Positions 1 through 6,010 of a stretch of 6,925 bases of DNA are shown here, piece after piece (position 1 is the first letter of the stretch; every line of letters starts with the position of its first letter). The DNA is taken from assembly GCA_036514535.1 (NCBI GenBank), contig DATBWZ010000070.1, forward strand, positions 1-6,925, written 5' to 3'. The notes below the pieces were generated by a model. It made no database searches. It worked only from the letters and a program-made list of their open reading frames with translations, and was not told where the DNA came from. The translations under genes were made by a program, and so were the position numbers. The stretch comes from DATBWZ01 sp036514535 (lineage in GTDB: Bacteria > JAMCPX01 > DATBWZ01).

Positions 1-801
1 TCATTCCTCATGTTCATGCCGGTGGACGTGCGGATGGATGTGGGAGTACCTGCCGTGGCGGTGGGCGTGTTCGTGAATGAGATTGGCTTTGAGAAGCAGC
101 GGAATGTCTTCAAGGATTTCATGCGCGCGCCCGTCCTTCAGGATTGTGTGGTCGTCTCCAAATACGATTGCTCTGTCTCCAAAGTCCTCTACGCTCTCCA
201 GGTCATGAGTTGTGACGATAAGGGTTTTGGATGCTTCCTTAAGGCGTATTAACATTTCTATAGTCCATGCCTGAGAGCGCGGATCCAGTCCCGAAAGAGG
301 TTCGTCAAGTATGAGTATCTCCGGGTTAGTTGCGAGGATGGCAGCCAGGCATACTTTTTTCTTTTCTCCAAAACTAAGGCTTCCAGATGGCCTTTCAAGC
401 AGGTTTTTTATCTCCAGCAGGTTCGCTATTTCCTCAACCTTGTCTTTGATTTTTCCCCTGCTCCAGCCTAACTGAAATGGTCCAAAAGCTATCTCCTCCT
501 TCACCGTATCGCAGAAAAGCAGTGCATCCGGATTCTGCAACATGACACCGACTTTTTGCCTGAACACGATTGAAAAATCCTTGTTCCTCATGTATAACGG
601 CGTCAATGCCTTTTCTCTGAATTTGATCGTTCCTTCGGATGGAAAGATAAGCCCTGCAAGCATCATAACAAGGGTTGATTTTCCGGAACCGTTTGCACCA
701 ATAATAACAGCGCTTTCCGATTCCTCAATATTAAGATTTACCCCCGCTATTGCTGGAACGGCGTCATATGAATAGAAGACATTTTTCAATTCGTAGATCA
801 T
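1..801 (-). CDS. cbiO: Cobalt/nickel ECF importer ATPase (CbiO/NikO)
   Basis: Complete 266-residue ABC ATPase that powers uptake of Co2+ or Ni2+ by the group I ECF transporter encoded upstream; it acts on the cytoplasmic face, docked on CbiQ. Visible motifs: Walker A GANGSGKST (35-43), Q-loop Gln89 in MLQNPD, signature LSFGE (142-146, in place of LSGGQ), Walker B ending LILDEP (163-168), D-loop SGLD and switch His199 in TTHD. The region after residue 242 is a histidine-rich tail with 10 His in 22 residues, mostly alternating H-x, which fits metal binding and supports a transition-metal substrate. The start ATG overlaps the cbiQ stop as ATGA, so translation is probably coupled. Length is normal for the family. 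Whether the metal is Ni or Co cannot be decided from this subunit. Confidence 0.95.
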   Translation of the reverse strand: MIYELKNVFYSYDAVPAIAGVNLNIEESESAVIIGANGSGKSTLVMMLAGLIFPSEGTIKFREKALTPLYMRNKDFSIVFRQKVGVMLQNPDALLFCDTVKEEIAFGPFQLGWSRGKIKDKVEEIANLLEIKNLLERPSGSLSFGEKKKVCLAAILATNPEILILDEPLSGLDPRSQAWTIEMLIRLKEASKTLIVTTHDLESVEDFGDRAIVFGDDHTILKDGRAHEILEDIPLLLKANLIHEHAHRHGRYSHIHPHVHRHEHEE

Positions 802-1538
802 AATATTATCCTGTCAAAAAGCACAAGAATTACAGAAAGAGATATGAATAGAAAAAGGAAGATAAATCCGCGGAAACCAGTTTTTTCTGTTTCCGGATAC
901 CTGATTTTTTCAGCGGCAATTCTTATCCTGAACCCCATATTGATCTCGTAAGCGGATCTTTCTGCCTTTTTGAAAAGCAGTCCGGACCTTGAGGCAATTA
1001 ATTTTAATTCTTCTAACAGGCTGTTTTTTCTTATTACCCTTAACCTTTTCGCTATAACGAATTCCTTCAGATCCTTAATGAAAATTTGTATGTGTTTTAT
1101 TGCCATTGAGAATATAAAAATTATCTCGTCAGGGAATCTCAACCATTTAAGCGCTTCGGGGAATTCCCCTTCATAAGAATCTATTGCATAAAGTCCGGTG
1201 ACGGAGAGCGCTGTGGCTGTCCGCAGAAAAAAAAGAAGGAATGCGTTAATGCCCTCCCTCGTTACGGCGATTTTGCTGTTCAGGCTTATCAACGGCTCTC
1301 CGGGGACGATTAAACTGAATATTGAAAAGATGCCTGCGAAAAAGGTAAAGGCTGAGACAGGCAGAAGAAATTCAATTATATATTTTTTAAATCTGGATTT
1401 GAGAATCAGGCTGGATGTTACTATTGTGATAGGCAGAAGGAGAAGGAAAAGCAATATCTCCCTCAACATTGTTATTGAGATTATAAGAAAAAGGAATGAC
1501 AGCAATTTTATTCCGGGATGAAGCCTATCCTTTCTCAG
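798..1538 (-). CDS. cbiQ: ECF importer transmembrane coupling protein (CbiQ/NikQ), probable CTG start
   Basis: Energy-coupling T subunit that links the CbiO ATPase to the metal-binding CbiM/N pair in the inner membrane. Several hydrophobic segments lie in the N-terminal half, followed by the cytoplasmic helical region with EALKWLRFPDEI and a basic stretch ending AKRLRVIRKN (coupling helices typical of CbiQ), and a final membrane helix at the C terminus. The first ATG/GTG/TTG in frame is TTG at 1505 (235 aa), but that cuts off HPGIK, which corresponds to the conserved N-terminal DPR-x-K motif of CbiQ. Reading upstream, the frame is open to a TAG at 1572-1574. A CTG at 1536-1538 sits 6 nt after a perfect AAGGAG, giving 246 aa beginning LRKDRLHPGIK. 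I therefore chose CTG. The gene overlaps the end of the upstream cbiN-like gene by 14 nt and the cbiO start by 4 nt. Confidence 0.85.
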   Translation of the reverse strand: MRKDRLHPGIKLLSFLFLIISITMLREILLFLLLLPITIVTSSLILKSRFKKYIIEFLLPVSAFTFFAGIFSIFSLIVPGEPLISLNSKIAVTREGINAFLLFFLRTATALSVTGLYAIDSYEGEFPEALKWLRFPDEIIFIFSMAIKHIQIFIKDLKEFVIAKRLRVIRKNSLLEELKLIASRSGLLFKKAERSAYEINMGFRIRIAAEKIRYPETEKTGFRGFIFLFLFISLSVILVLFDRIIL

Positions 1539-1878
1539 AGTTTGCTCCTTTTCCGATGATTCTGCCAGCAGCTAAAAAGACAAGTATCAATATTAGCGCC
1601 CCTGCAACAGCAGAGAGAAAATACCACGCGGCTCCGCCGTATATAGAATGACCCGGGATGGAGTAATCAGGCAGTGGAGCGATTTTTTGCATCCCTTCCA
1701 AGTCCTTCATCCCCGTGGATGTTTTTCCGGTTATCATTTTAACTTCCTCAGCGCTCCATTCGCCCCATGTTTCGCCAAAATTTAACCGTTCAGCTGCGTA
1801 ATAAGCAACGGGTGTGAGTGCGGCAATTATTAAAAGAATTATGAGCAATACACGGTATTTTTTAAAAAATTTATTCAT
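1525..1878 (-). CDS. PDGLE-domain accessory subunit of the metal ECF importer (CbiN/NikN-like)
   Basis: 117-residue membrane protein with a transmembrane helix at about 9-29, an extracytoplasmic loop of about 50 residues, and a second helix at about 83-106. The loop ends with APLPDYSIPG (67-76), the hallmark of PDGLE-domain proteins that replace or resemble CbiN in CbiM/NikM importers. By analogy it would assist metal loading into CbiM from the periplasmic side. It lies between cbiM and cbiQ: its ATG overlaps the cbiM stop as ATGA, and GGAG lies 8 nt upstream of the ATG inside cbiM. A gene symbol is left blank because PDGLE proteins are called cbiN, nikN or cbiL-like in different genomes. Confidence 0.85.
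   Translation of the reverse strand: MNKFFKKYRVLLIILLIIAALTPVAYYAAERLNFGETWGEWSAEEVKMITGKTSTGMKDLEGMQKIAPLPDYSIPGHSIYGGAAWYFLSAVAGALILILVFLAAGRIIGKGANSEKG
1545..1550 (-). promoter_or_regulatory. Shine-Dalgarno AAGGAG deciding the cbiQ start
   Basis: On the minus strand this reads AAGGAG, six bases before CTG at 1536-1538. The downstream TTG candidate (1503-1505) has only weak purine runs before it. The site lies inside the last codons of the cbiN-like gene, so ribosomes finishing that gene would be well placed to start cbiQ. Confidence 0.6.
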
Positions 1879-2534
1879 TTAAGCAACTCCGGAAAATTCT
1901 TTTTGAAATATTTTACCACAAGGACAGTAAAAATGCCCTCTATGATACCGATCACCAGGATGTGCGGAACCATCATTGCCGGAATGGCTATCTTAAGTGG
2001 AAATGGGGAATAGAGAGGGTTTCCTGCATCTGAGGTTTCCAGAATGGGCTGGATTCCTAATTCTATCGCTGTAGCAATGGCGGAAGCGCATATGCCTGCA
2101 TAGCCTGCAAGAAATGCCCCAATGATTTTCCATCTTTCGGAGAGATTTTTAAACAGGCTGAATATCCCCCAGGAAATAAAAGCAAAGAGGAATCCCATGT
2201 TGAATGCGTTTGCGCCTATTGCAGTAATGCCTCCGTCAGCAAAGAGGATTGCCTGGAGGACAAGGACAACAGAAATTGCAATGTAAGAAAGATATGGGCC
2301 GAGGACGATCGCTGTTGCGCCAGCGCCGATTATATGGGCGGTTGTCCCGCCTGGCAAAGGAATGTTGAACATCTGCACCACAAAGGAAAAAGCAGCAAAG
2401 ATCCCTGTAAGCGCAAGAGCCTCTGTGCCTGCTTTTTTTCTTATTTTTTTAAACGACAGAATCCACAATGCAATGGATGCTGTCCAGAGAGGAATGAACG
2501 TTTTCGGGCCGAGATAACCGTCTGGTATATGCAT
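1875..2534 (-). CDS. cbiM: ECF importer metal-binding membrane subunit (CbiM/NikM)
   Basis: 219-residue substrate-specific S component. It begins with the diagnostic MHIPDG, whose N-terminal amine and His2 help form the square-planar metal site in this family. It also has GGTTAHIIGAG (62-72, with the conserved His67), ANAFNMGF (108-115) and a C-terminal HILVIGIIEG (191-200), all typical of CbiM/NikM. Multiple hydrophobic segments cover most of its length. The start must be this ATG, since the MHIPDG N terminus is functional. First gene of the operon; no Shine-Dalgarno is visible before it and the predicted leader is only about 17 nt. The metal is Co2+ or Ni2+; no cobalamin-synthesis, hydrogenase, urease or nikR gene is in view to break the tie, so the symbol is a family label. 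Confidence 0.93.
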   Translation of the reverse strand: MHIPDGYLGPKTFIPLWTASIALWILSFKKIRKKAGTEALALTGIFAAFSFVVQMFNIPLPGGTTAHIIGAGATAIVLGPYLSYIAISVVLVLQAILFADGGITAIGANAFNMGFLFAFISWGIFSLFKNLSERWKIIGAFLAGYAGICASAIATAIELGIQPILETSDAGNPLYSPFPLKIAIPAMMVPHILVIGIIEGIFTVLVVKYFKKNFPELLK

Positions 2535-2557
2535 AAAATAAAAGGCAACTGATTATT

Positions 2558-2586
2558 ATCCTATTATTATAAAAATGGTCTGTCAA
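2558..2586 (-). promoter_or_regulatory. Predicted sigma70-type promoter for the cbiM operon
   Basis: On the minus strand a perfect TTGACA (2581-2586) is followed after 17 bp by TAGGAT (2558-2563, 4 of 6 matches to TATAAT). The predicted transcription start is near 2551, about 17 nt before the cbiM ATG. An 8-bp direct repeat ATTATTAT (2552-2559 and 2563-2570, 11-bp period) straddles the -10 box and could be part of an operator. Pattern match only. Confidence 0.5.
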
Positions 2587-2600
2587 GGGGGATTATAAAT

Positions 2601-2629
2601 TTGACAATAACCGTATTCTTGGGTATTTT
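2601..2629 (+). promoter_or_regulatory. Predicted sigma70-type promoter for the MshEN protein gene
   Basis: TTGACA (2601-2606), a 17-bp spacer, and TATTTT (2624-2629). The expected +1 is near 2636, which is the second in-frame ATG of the downstream gene, so the message would be leaderless or the true start is Met3. Its -35 box and that of the divergent cbiM promoter form an inverted repeat TGTCAA-N14-TTGACA. Confidence 0.5.
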
Positions 2630-3901
2630 ATGCTTATGGTCAAGCTTCTTGGAACAATGCTTGTGAAGGCAAAAATTATAACCGAAGCTCAATTAGAGGA
2701 TGCGATTAACTCCCAGGTTATCTTCGGCGGCAGGATAGGGACAAATCTCCTTGAACTCGGTTACATTGATGAGCCAACACTGTCCAAGTTTCTATCCGAC
2801 AGGCATGATGTTCCCTATGTTGACCTGAGGGGTAGGGTTAGTATTGATCCGGAGGCAGTGAAACTGGTTCCGAAAAAATTTGCTGCCAAGATAAAAGCCA
2901 TACCTCTAAAACTTGAGGATAAAATTCTCCATGCGGTTTTTCTGGATCCATCAGACCTGGACGCTGTTCATGAACTGAAATTTCAGACAGGAAAAAATCT
3001 GAAGATCTATGTTGCCCCGGAGTTCAGGATTTATGCCCTTCTTGAGAAGGTGTACGGTATAAAGAGAGACATTCGTTATATAACACTTTCGCGGAGAGAT
3101 ACAGAAGAAATGGTCAGAAATCATAAATTACATCAGGAAGACTCCCCTGCCTCTTATATTAGGGAAAAGCCTGCAGGCAGAAAACCGGCCAAACCGGCTT
3201 TAGAACCGCTTCAGAATCTCAAGCCTCTGGAGGAAGGGGAAGATCTTATTTCTGAAAGCGAGTTCCGGAAGTTGGAAACAGAGACAGTTCCCTCTTTTGC
3301 AACCGAACCCGTTCTTGCTGAGAATAAAATACATGATTCCCTCGCTGCGCAAGACGAGGTAATAGAATTGACCGAAGAAGTTGTTGAACAACGGGTTGTT
3401 TCTGCTCTTTCATTCCAGGACGCAATGCAACTTTTGAATGCTGCCAAGAACAGGGATGAACTTGCGAATATACTTCTGGGTTTTTGCATGAATAAATTCA
3501 CAAGATCTATACTCTACACTGTGCAGCGTGACAAAATCATTCCCTGGGATTGCCTCGGAAGCGATATATCAAGAGGAAAAATTCTCGGATTAGCGATACC
3601 ATTGACACAGCTTTCTATATTTAAACTTGTCTATGACACTAAATGTCATTTTCTGGGGCCCATCCCCAACATTTCAGTCAATGACTTCTTTCTAAAAAAT
3701 CTTGGGAATGGCAGGCCTGCAAGCGCTTTGTTGATGCCAATTATGTTCAACGGTAAGCTGGTGCTTATTATTTATGGGGATAACGGAAAGGATGAATATG
3801 TTTCAACAGATATCGGCGAAATATTGATCCTTGCCCAGAGGATCCCGATTGTAATTAAGGAGATGGTACGGAAGCGGAAAGAGATGTTTAAAGCCGGATA
3901 G
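2630..3901 (+). CDS. Orphan MshEN (GspE_N) domain protein with possible C-terminal GAF-like domain
   Basis: 423-residue soluble protein. Residues 6-29 and 35-58 form two 24-residue motifs separated by five residues, the exact 24-5-24 layout of the c-di-GMP-binding MshEN domain found at the N terminus of type IV pilus and type II secretion ATPases. Motif II is good (RIGTNL...LGYI...L...L), but ends in Arg58 rather than Gln. Motif I is degenerate: Leu6 replaces Arg and Lys15 replaces Gly, while Gln29 is kept. The rest of the N-terminal domain reaches about residue 143. A charged linker (about 150-255) leads to a mixed alpha/beta C-terminal domain (about 260-420) that could be GAF-like. There are no Walker motifs, so this is not a secretion ATPase; a regulatory or adaptor role is inferred. 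ATG at 2636 (Met3) is an equally good start and better fits the promoter. It is divergent from cbiM, with no evident functional link. Confidence 0.8.
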   Translation: MLMVKLLGTMLVKAKIITEAQLEDAINSQVIFGGRIGTNLLELGYIDEPTLSKFLSDRHDVPYVDLRGRVSIDPEAVKLVPKKFAAKIKAIPLKLEDKILHAVFLDPSDLDAVHELKFQTGKNLKIYVAPEFRIYALLEKVYGIKRDIRYITLSRRDTEEMVRNHKLHQEDSPASYIREKPAGRKPAKPALEPLQNLKPLEEGEDLISESEFRKLETETVPSFATEPVLAENKIHDSLAAQDEVIELTEEVVEQRVVSALSFQDAMQLLNAAKNRDELANILLGFCMNKFTRSILYTVQRDKIIPWDCLGSDISRGKILGLAIPLTQLSIFKLVYDTKCHFLGPIPNISVNDFFLKNLGNGRPASALLMPIMFNGKLVLIIYGDNGKDEYVSTDIGEILILAQRIPIVIKEMVRKRKEMFKAG

Positions 3902-3913
3902 CTGTTGAATTTG

Positions 3914-3942
3914 TTGACGGTTTTTGATATTCCGGATATAAT
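3914..3942 (+). promoter_or_regulatory. Predicted strong sigma70-type promoter for the TusA-like pair
   Basis: TTGACG (3914-3919), a 17-bp spacer and a perfect TATAAT (3937-3942). The expected +1 is near 3949, two bases before the ATG at 3951, so the transcript would be practically leaderless. There is no convincing Shine-Dalgarno before that ATG. Confidence 0.55.
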
Positions 3943-3950
3943 AAAAAGAT

Positions 3951-4202
3951 ATGCAGAATAAACTCAATATAGACAAAGAATTGAATATCAAAGGCGAGGT
4001 TTGCCCCTATACCTTCGTGAGGTCAAAATTGGCGCTGGAGGATCTTGCTTCGGGACAGATTCTCAGGGTTATAGTTGACCATGAGCCGGCGATAAAAAAT
4101 GTCCCGAGAAGCATGGAGAACGAAGGGCATGCCATTCTGGATGTGAACAAGATTAATTCCACGGATTGGCAGATTGTGATACAAAAAGGAAAAAATTCTT
4201 GA
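3951..4202 (+). CDS. TusA/SirA-family small protein, CPYT variant (first of pair)
   Basis: 83-residue protein of the TusA/YeeD/YedF family, small cytoplasmic proteins that carry persulfide sulfur on a conserved Cys. The N-terminal strand plus GEVCPYT places the expected sulfur-carrying residue at Cys18. The segment SGQILRVIVDHEPAIKNVP matches the usual G-x-x-L-x-V...D-x-x-A-x-x-D/N-I/V-P pattern. The usual CPxP motif is CPYT here, so the second proline is replaced by threonine. It is immediately followed by a paralogue whose start overlaps its stop. The actual sulfur-transfer partner (tRNA thiolation, Moco, selenium or dissimilatory sulfur metabolism) cannot be told, as no Tus, Dsr or Sel genes are present here. 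Confidence 0.85.
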   Translation: MQNKLNIDKELNIKGEVCPYTFVRSKLALEDLASGQILRVIVDHEPAIKNVPRSMENEGHAILDVNKINSTDWQIVIQKGKNS

Positions 4203-4450
4203 AGATTTCCACGATAAAGCCTGTCAGGAACATTGATATTTCCGGCAAGGTCTGTCCCTACACCCTCATTGATGCAAATGGGGCATTGAAGGAGATGAAA
4301 AAAGGGGAGGTTCTGGAGATTCTCAGCGATTATGAACCGGCAGTCAAATCAACCATTCCTTCAATGTGCGAGAAAAAGGGGTATTCTTACGAATTAGCGG
4401 AGATTGAGAAAGGCAAAAAGTGGAAGCTCTATATTGAAAAAACAAAGTAA
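4199..4450 (+). CDS. TusA/SirA-family small protein, CPYT variant (second of pair)
   Basis: Paralogue of the preceding gene, sharing G-x-VCPYT, the D-x-EPA-x-K segment and a similar C-terminal strand. The candidate sulfur carrier is Cys19; a second cysteine, Cys57, lies in PSMCEKKG. The frame opens at a TTG at 4166 (94 aa), but that version has a lysine-rich leader read from inside the upstream gene. I chose TTG at 4199, which overlaps the upstream TGA as TTGA and has AAGGA 8 nt before it. This gives 83 residues, the same length as its neighbour. The two genes are very likely co-translated. A duplicated pair suggests a heteromeric or two-step sulfur relay, but no partner enzyme is visible. 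The gene is convergent with rdgB, 17 nt away, with no clear hairpin terminator between them. Confidence 0.83.
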   Translation: MKISTIKPVRNIDISGKVCPYTLIDANGALKEMKKGEVLEILSDYEPAVKSTIPSMCEKKGYSYELAEIEKGKKWKLYIEKTK

Positions 4451-4467
4451 ATATAGTTCCTTATAAA

Positions 4468-5067
4468 TCACTTGTTCAGCATTTTTTTGATTGCCGGCGT
4501 GATTTTCTCAAACGCCCTTGCCCTGTGGCTTATGATATTCTTGCGCTCCGGAGGCATTTCCGCCATTGTGAGTTTATAATCCGGAACATAAAAAACAGGA
4601 TCATATCCGAATCCGTGATTTCCCCTGGGTTCAAAAAGTATTTCCCCCTCTACATCGCCTTCTTCTATTTGCCTTTCTCCATCAGGGGTGGCAAGGGCAA
4701 CCGCGCTGCAGAAACGCGCTTGTCTTTTTTCCGGTAGAACATCTTTCATTTCCTCAAGGAGTTTGGTTATGTTTTCCCTGTCGCTTGCTCTCCAGCCGGA
4801 ATACCTTGCCGAAAAAATGCCGGGCCTTCCATTTAGCGCAGTTACTTCAAGCCCTGAATCCTCTCCGAGAGCCGGCATGCCTGTATGAAGTGTTATAATT
4901 GCTGCTTTATGGAGGGCATTGTCCCTGTATGTGTATCCCTCCTCTTCAATTTCAGGCGGTCCGGTTATATCGTTTAACGATATTATCTCCAGGGGTAATT
5001 CCTTCAGAATGAATTTTATCTCCCGCACTTTCCCCTCGTTCCTGGTGGCAAAAACAATCTTTTTCAT
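4468..5067 (-). CDS. rdgB: XTP/dITP diphosphatase (RdgB/HAM1 family)
   Basis: 199-residue house-cleaning enzyme that hydrolyses non-canonical purine nucleotides (dITP, ITP, XTP) to the monophosphate plus pyrophosphate, keeping deaminated bases out of DNA and RNA. All family signatures are present: TRNEGK (8-13) near the N terminus, GEDSGLEV (68-75) with the catalytic Asp70, PGIFSARY (82-89), GFGYDPVF (152-159) for nucleotide recognition, and SHRARA (180-185). Full length with no gaps. Its ATG shares one base with the stop of the upstream thioesterase gene (TAATG), and AAGGG lies 6 nt before the ATG, so the two are probably co-translated. Confidence 0.96.
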   Translation of the reverse strand: MKKIVFATRNEGKVREIKFILKELPLEIISLNDITGPPEIEEEGYTYRDNALHKAAIITLHTGMPALGEDSGLEVTALNGRPGIFSARYSGWRASDRENITKLLEEMKDVLPEKRQARFCSAVALATPDGERQIEEGDVEGEILFEPRGNHGFGYDPVFYVPDYKLTMAEMPPERKNIISHRARAFEKITPAIKKMLNK

Positions 5068-5528
5068 TAAGAGCCCTTCTCAAAACTTTCAAGTTTTTTT
5101 CTTAATTCCTCCGGGATCTGGACAGGTTTGTGTGTTGCCGCATCCAGGAGCACCATTACTGTATGCCCGCAGGCAACCATTGCATCCGTTGCTTTGTTGA
5201 TAAGCAGGTATTCAAAAATAAAACTTGTGTGCCTTATCTCAGGAACACGGACGAATATCTCTATTTCATCGTCAAACCGGGCAGGCGATTTAAACTGACA
5301 GGATGCACCAGCCAATGTTATGTCGTACTGATTGTCGCCGGACCATGAAAATTTAATGCCCATATTCCGGAAGTAATTAACCCTGCCCACCTCAAAATAT
5401 ACAAGATAATTTGAATTATAAACCACCTGCTGCGCATCGGTCTCTGCAAATCTTACTCTCACGGATGTTGAAAACTTATATTGCAACCTGTTCATTTCAT
5501 ATTTTATTCTGTGAAACTTTGTATCCAT
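5067..5528 (-). CDS. YbgC/FadM-like acyl-CoA thioesterase (4HBT hotdog family)
   Basis: 153-residue single-hotdog protein expected to hydrolyse acyl-CoA thioesters in the cytoplasm. The 4-hydroxybenzoyl-CoA thioesterase pattern is present: RFAETD with the catalytic Asp31, then VVYNSNYLVYFEVGR (35-49), in which the family's usual glycine before VVY is Gln and the usual His after Tyr is Asn. The later FDDEIEIFVRV strand also fits. Substrate chain length cannot be inferred. The ATG at 5528 has GGAGGT 9 nt upstream (5538-5543), which supports it over the in-frame Met12. It is 63 bases downstream of the FHA gene on the same strand and overlaps rdgB by one base. Confidence 0.9.
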   Translation of the reverse strand: MDTKFHRIKYEMNRLQYKFSTSVRVRFAETDAQQVVYNSNYLVYFEVGRVNYFRNMGIKFSWSGDNQYDITLAGASCQFKSPARFDDEIEIFVRVPEIRHTSFIFEYLLINKATDAMVACGHTVMVLLDAATHKPVQIPEELRKKLESFEKGS

Positions 5529-5537
5529 GTCCTAATT

Positions 5538-5543
5538 ACCTCC
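5538..5543 (-). promoter_or_regulatory. Shine-Dalgarno GGAGGT of the thioesterase gene
   Basis: Minus-strand GGAGGT, nine bases before the ATG at 5526-5528. It fixes that start in preference to the internal Met12. It is a full-strength site, unlike the leader-poor first genes of transcripts in this window. Confidence 0.6.
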
Positions 5544-5591
5544 GTAAGATTTTGCCCCCGGCTTTACTTTGAGAGGAAAATAAATATAAGG

Positions 5592-5972
5592 TTATAACTC
5601 AATGGTGCCAAGAAGGAATTGCACGACTGTATCCCCGATCTGAATCTTATCAGAGTTATTCAGAATTGAATCACTTATTTTTTTCCCATTAAGATAAGTC
5701 CCATTTGTGCTTGCAAGGTCTTTTATCCTGAAAACGGTGTTTTTAAAATATATACTTGTATGCCTTCGTGATACCAGTTCCTCTTTAATGCAGAGGTCTG
5801 CGTTGGCATCCCTGCCGATAATAAAGGGGTCCTTTTTAATAGTAATTTCCCTCCCTTTGCTGACTCCGCTCAGGACAAGCAGGTGAGGACGGTTCTGTTT
5901 CAGTTTGAATTTATAGTCCTCAGGCTCTTTCGGTTCCGGAGGATCAAACATTGTCCGCTTCAGTTCATCCAT
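5592..5972 (-). CDS. Stand-alone FHA-domain protein
   Basis: 126-residue protein made almost entirely of one forkhead-associated domain, a phosphothreonine-peptide binding module. The conserved elements are IIGRDANADL (51-60, with Gly53-Arg54), SRRH (68-71) and STNGTYLNG (88-96). The first 28 residues are a charged, proline-rich extension (PPEPKEPEDY) that also contains a threonine (Thr7) and could be flexible. There is no transmembrane segment or signal peptide. It suggests Ser/Thr-kinase signalling or phospho-dependent assembly, but no kinase or phosphatase is in view. It is divergent from flhB across 127 bases and may share an operon with the thioesterase and rdgB. FHA folds also occur in injectisome SctD proteins, but this protein lacks their membrane and periplasmic parts. 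Confidence 0.9.
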   Translation of the reverse strand: MDELKRTMFDPPEPKEPEDYKFKLKQNRPHLLVLSGVSKGREITIKKDPFIIGRDANADLCIKEELVSRRHTSIYFKNTVFRIKDLASTNGTYLNGKKISDSILNNSDKIQIGDTVVQFLLGTIEL

Positions 5973-5981
5973 ATCGCTATT

Positions 5982-6010
5982 ATTATATTAAATATTTAAC
6001 CAGGTTGCAA
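5982..6010 (-). promoter_or_regulatory. Predicted sigma70-type promoter for the FHA gene
   Basis: On the minus strand, TTGCAA (6005-6010, 4 of 6 matches to TTGACA), a 17-bp spacer and a perfect TATAAT (5982-5987). The expected +1 is near 5975, leaving a leader of about three bases before the ATG. The spacer holds the perfect 12-bp palindrome TTAAATATTTAA (5988-5999). Confidence 0.45.

Noticed and set aside
10..252. 80-codon plus-strand open frame across the cbiO 3' end
   Set aside because: Antisense reading of the histidine-tail codons; Val-rich and without family resemblance.
1198..1521. 107-codon open frame on the plus strand opposite cbiQ
   Set aside because: It is antisense to a clear CbiQ; its basic, low-complexity translation has no recognisable domain and no Shine-Dalgarno.
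2334..2552. 72-codon plus-strand frame opposite the start of cbiM
   Set aside because: Antisense to the conserved CbiM N terminus; Cys/Lys-rich translation with no family features.
2535..2600. Cobalamin or NiCo riboswitch upstream of cbiM
   Set aside because: The whole intergenic gap is 95 bp, shared by two divergent promoters, and no B12-box or NiCo-like conserved strings were seen.
3211..3501. 96-codon open frame on the minus strand within the MshEN protein gene
   Set aside because: Ser-rich translation with no domain, opposite the linker of a well-supported gene; a shadow frame.
4430..4510. Bidirectional terminator between the convergent second TusA and rdgB genes
   Set aside because: There is a T-run (about 4482-4488), but no stable hairpin can be drawn beside it, so none is annotated.
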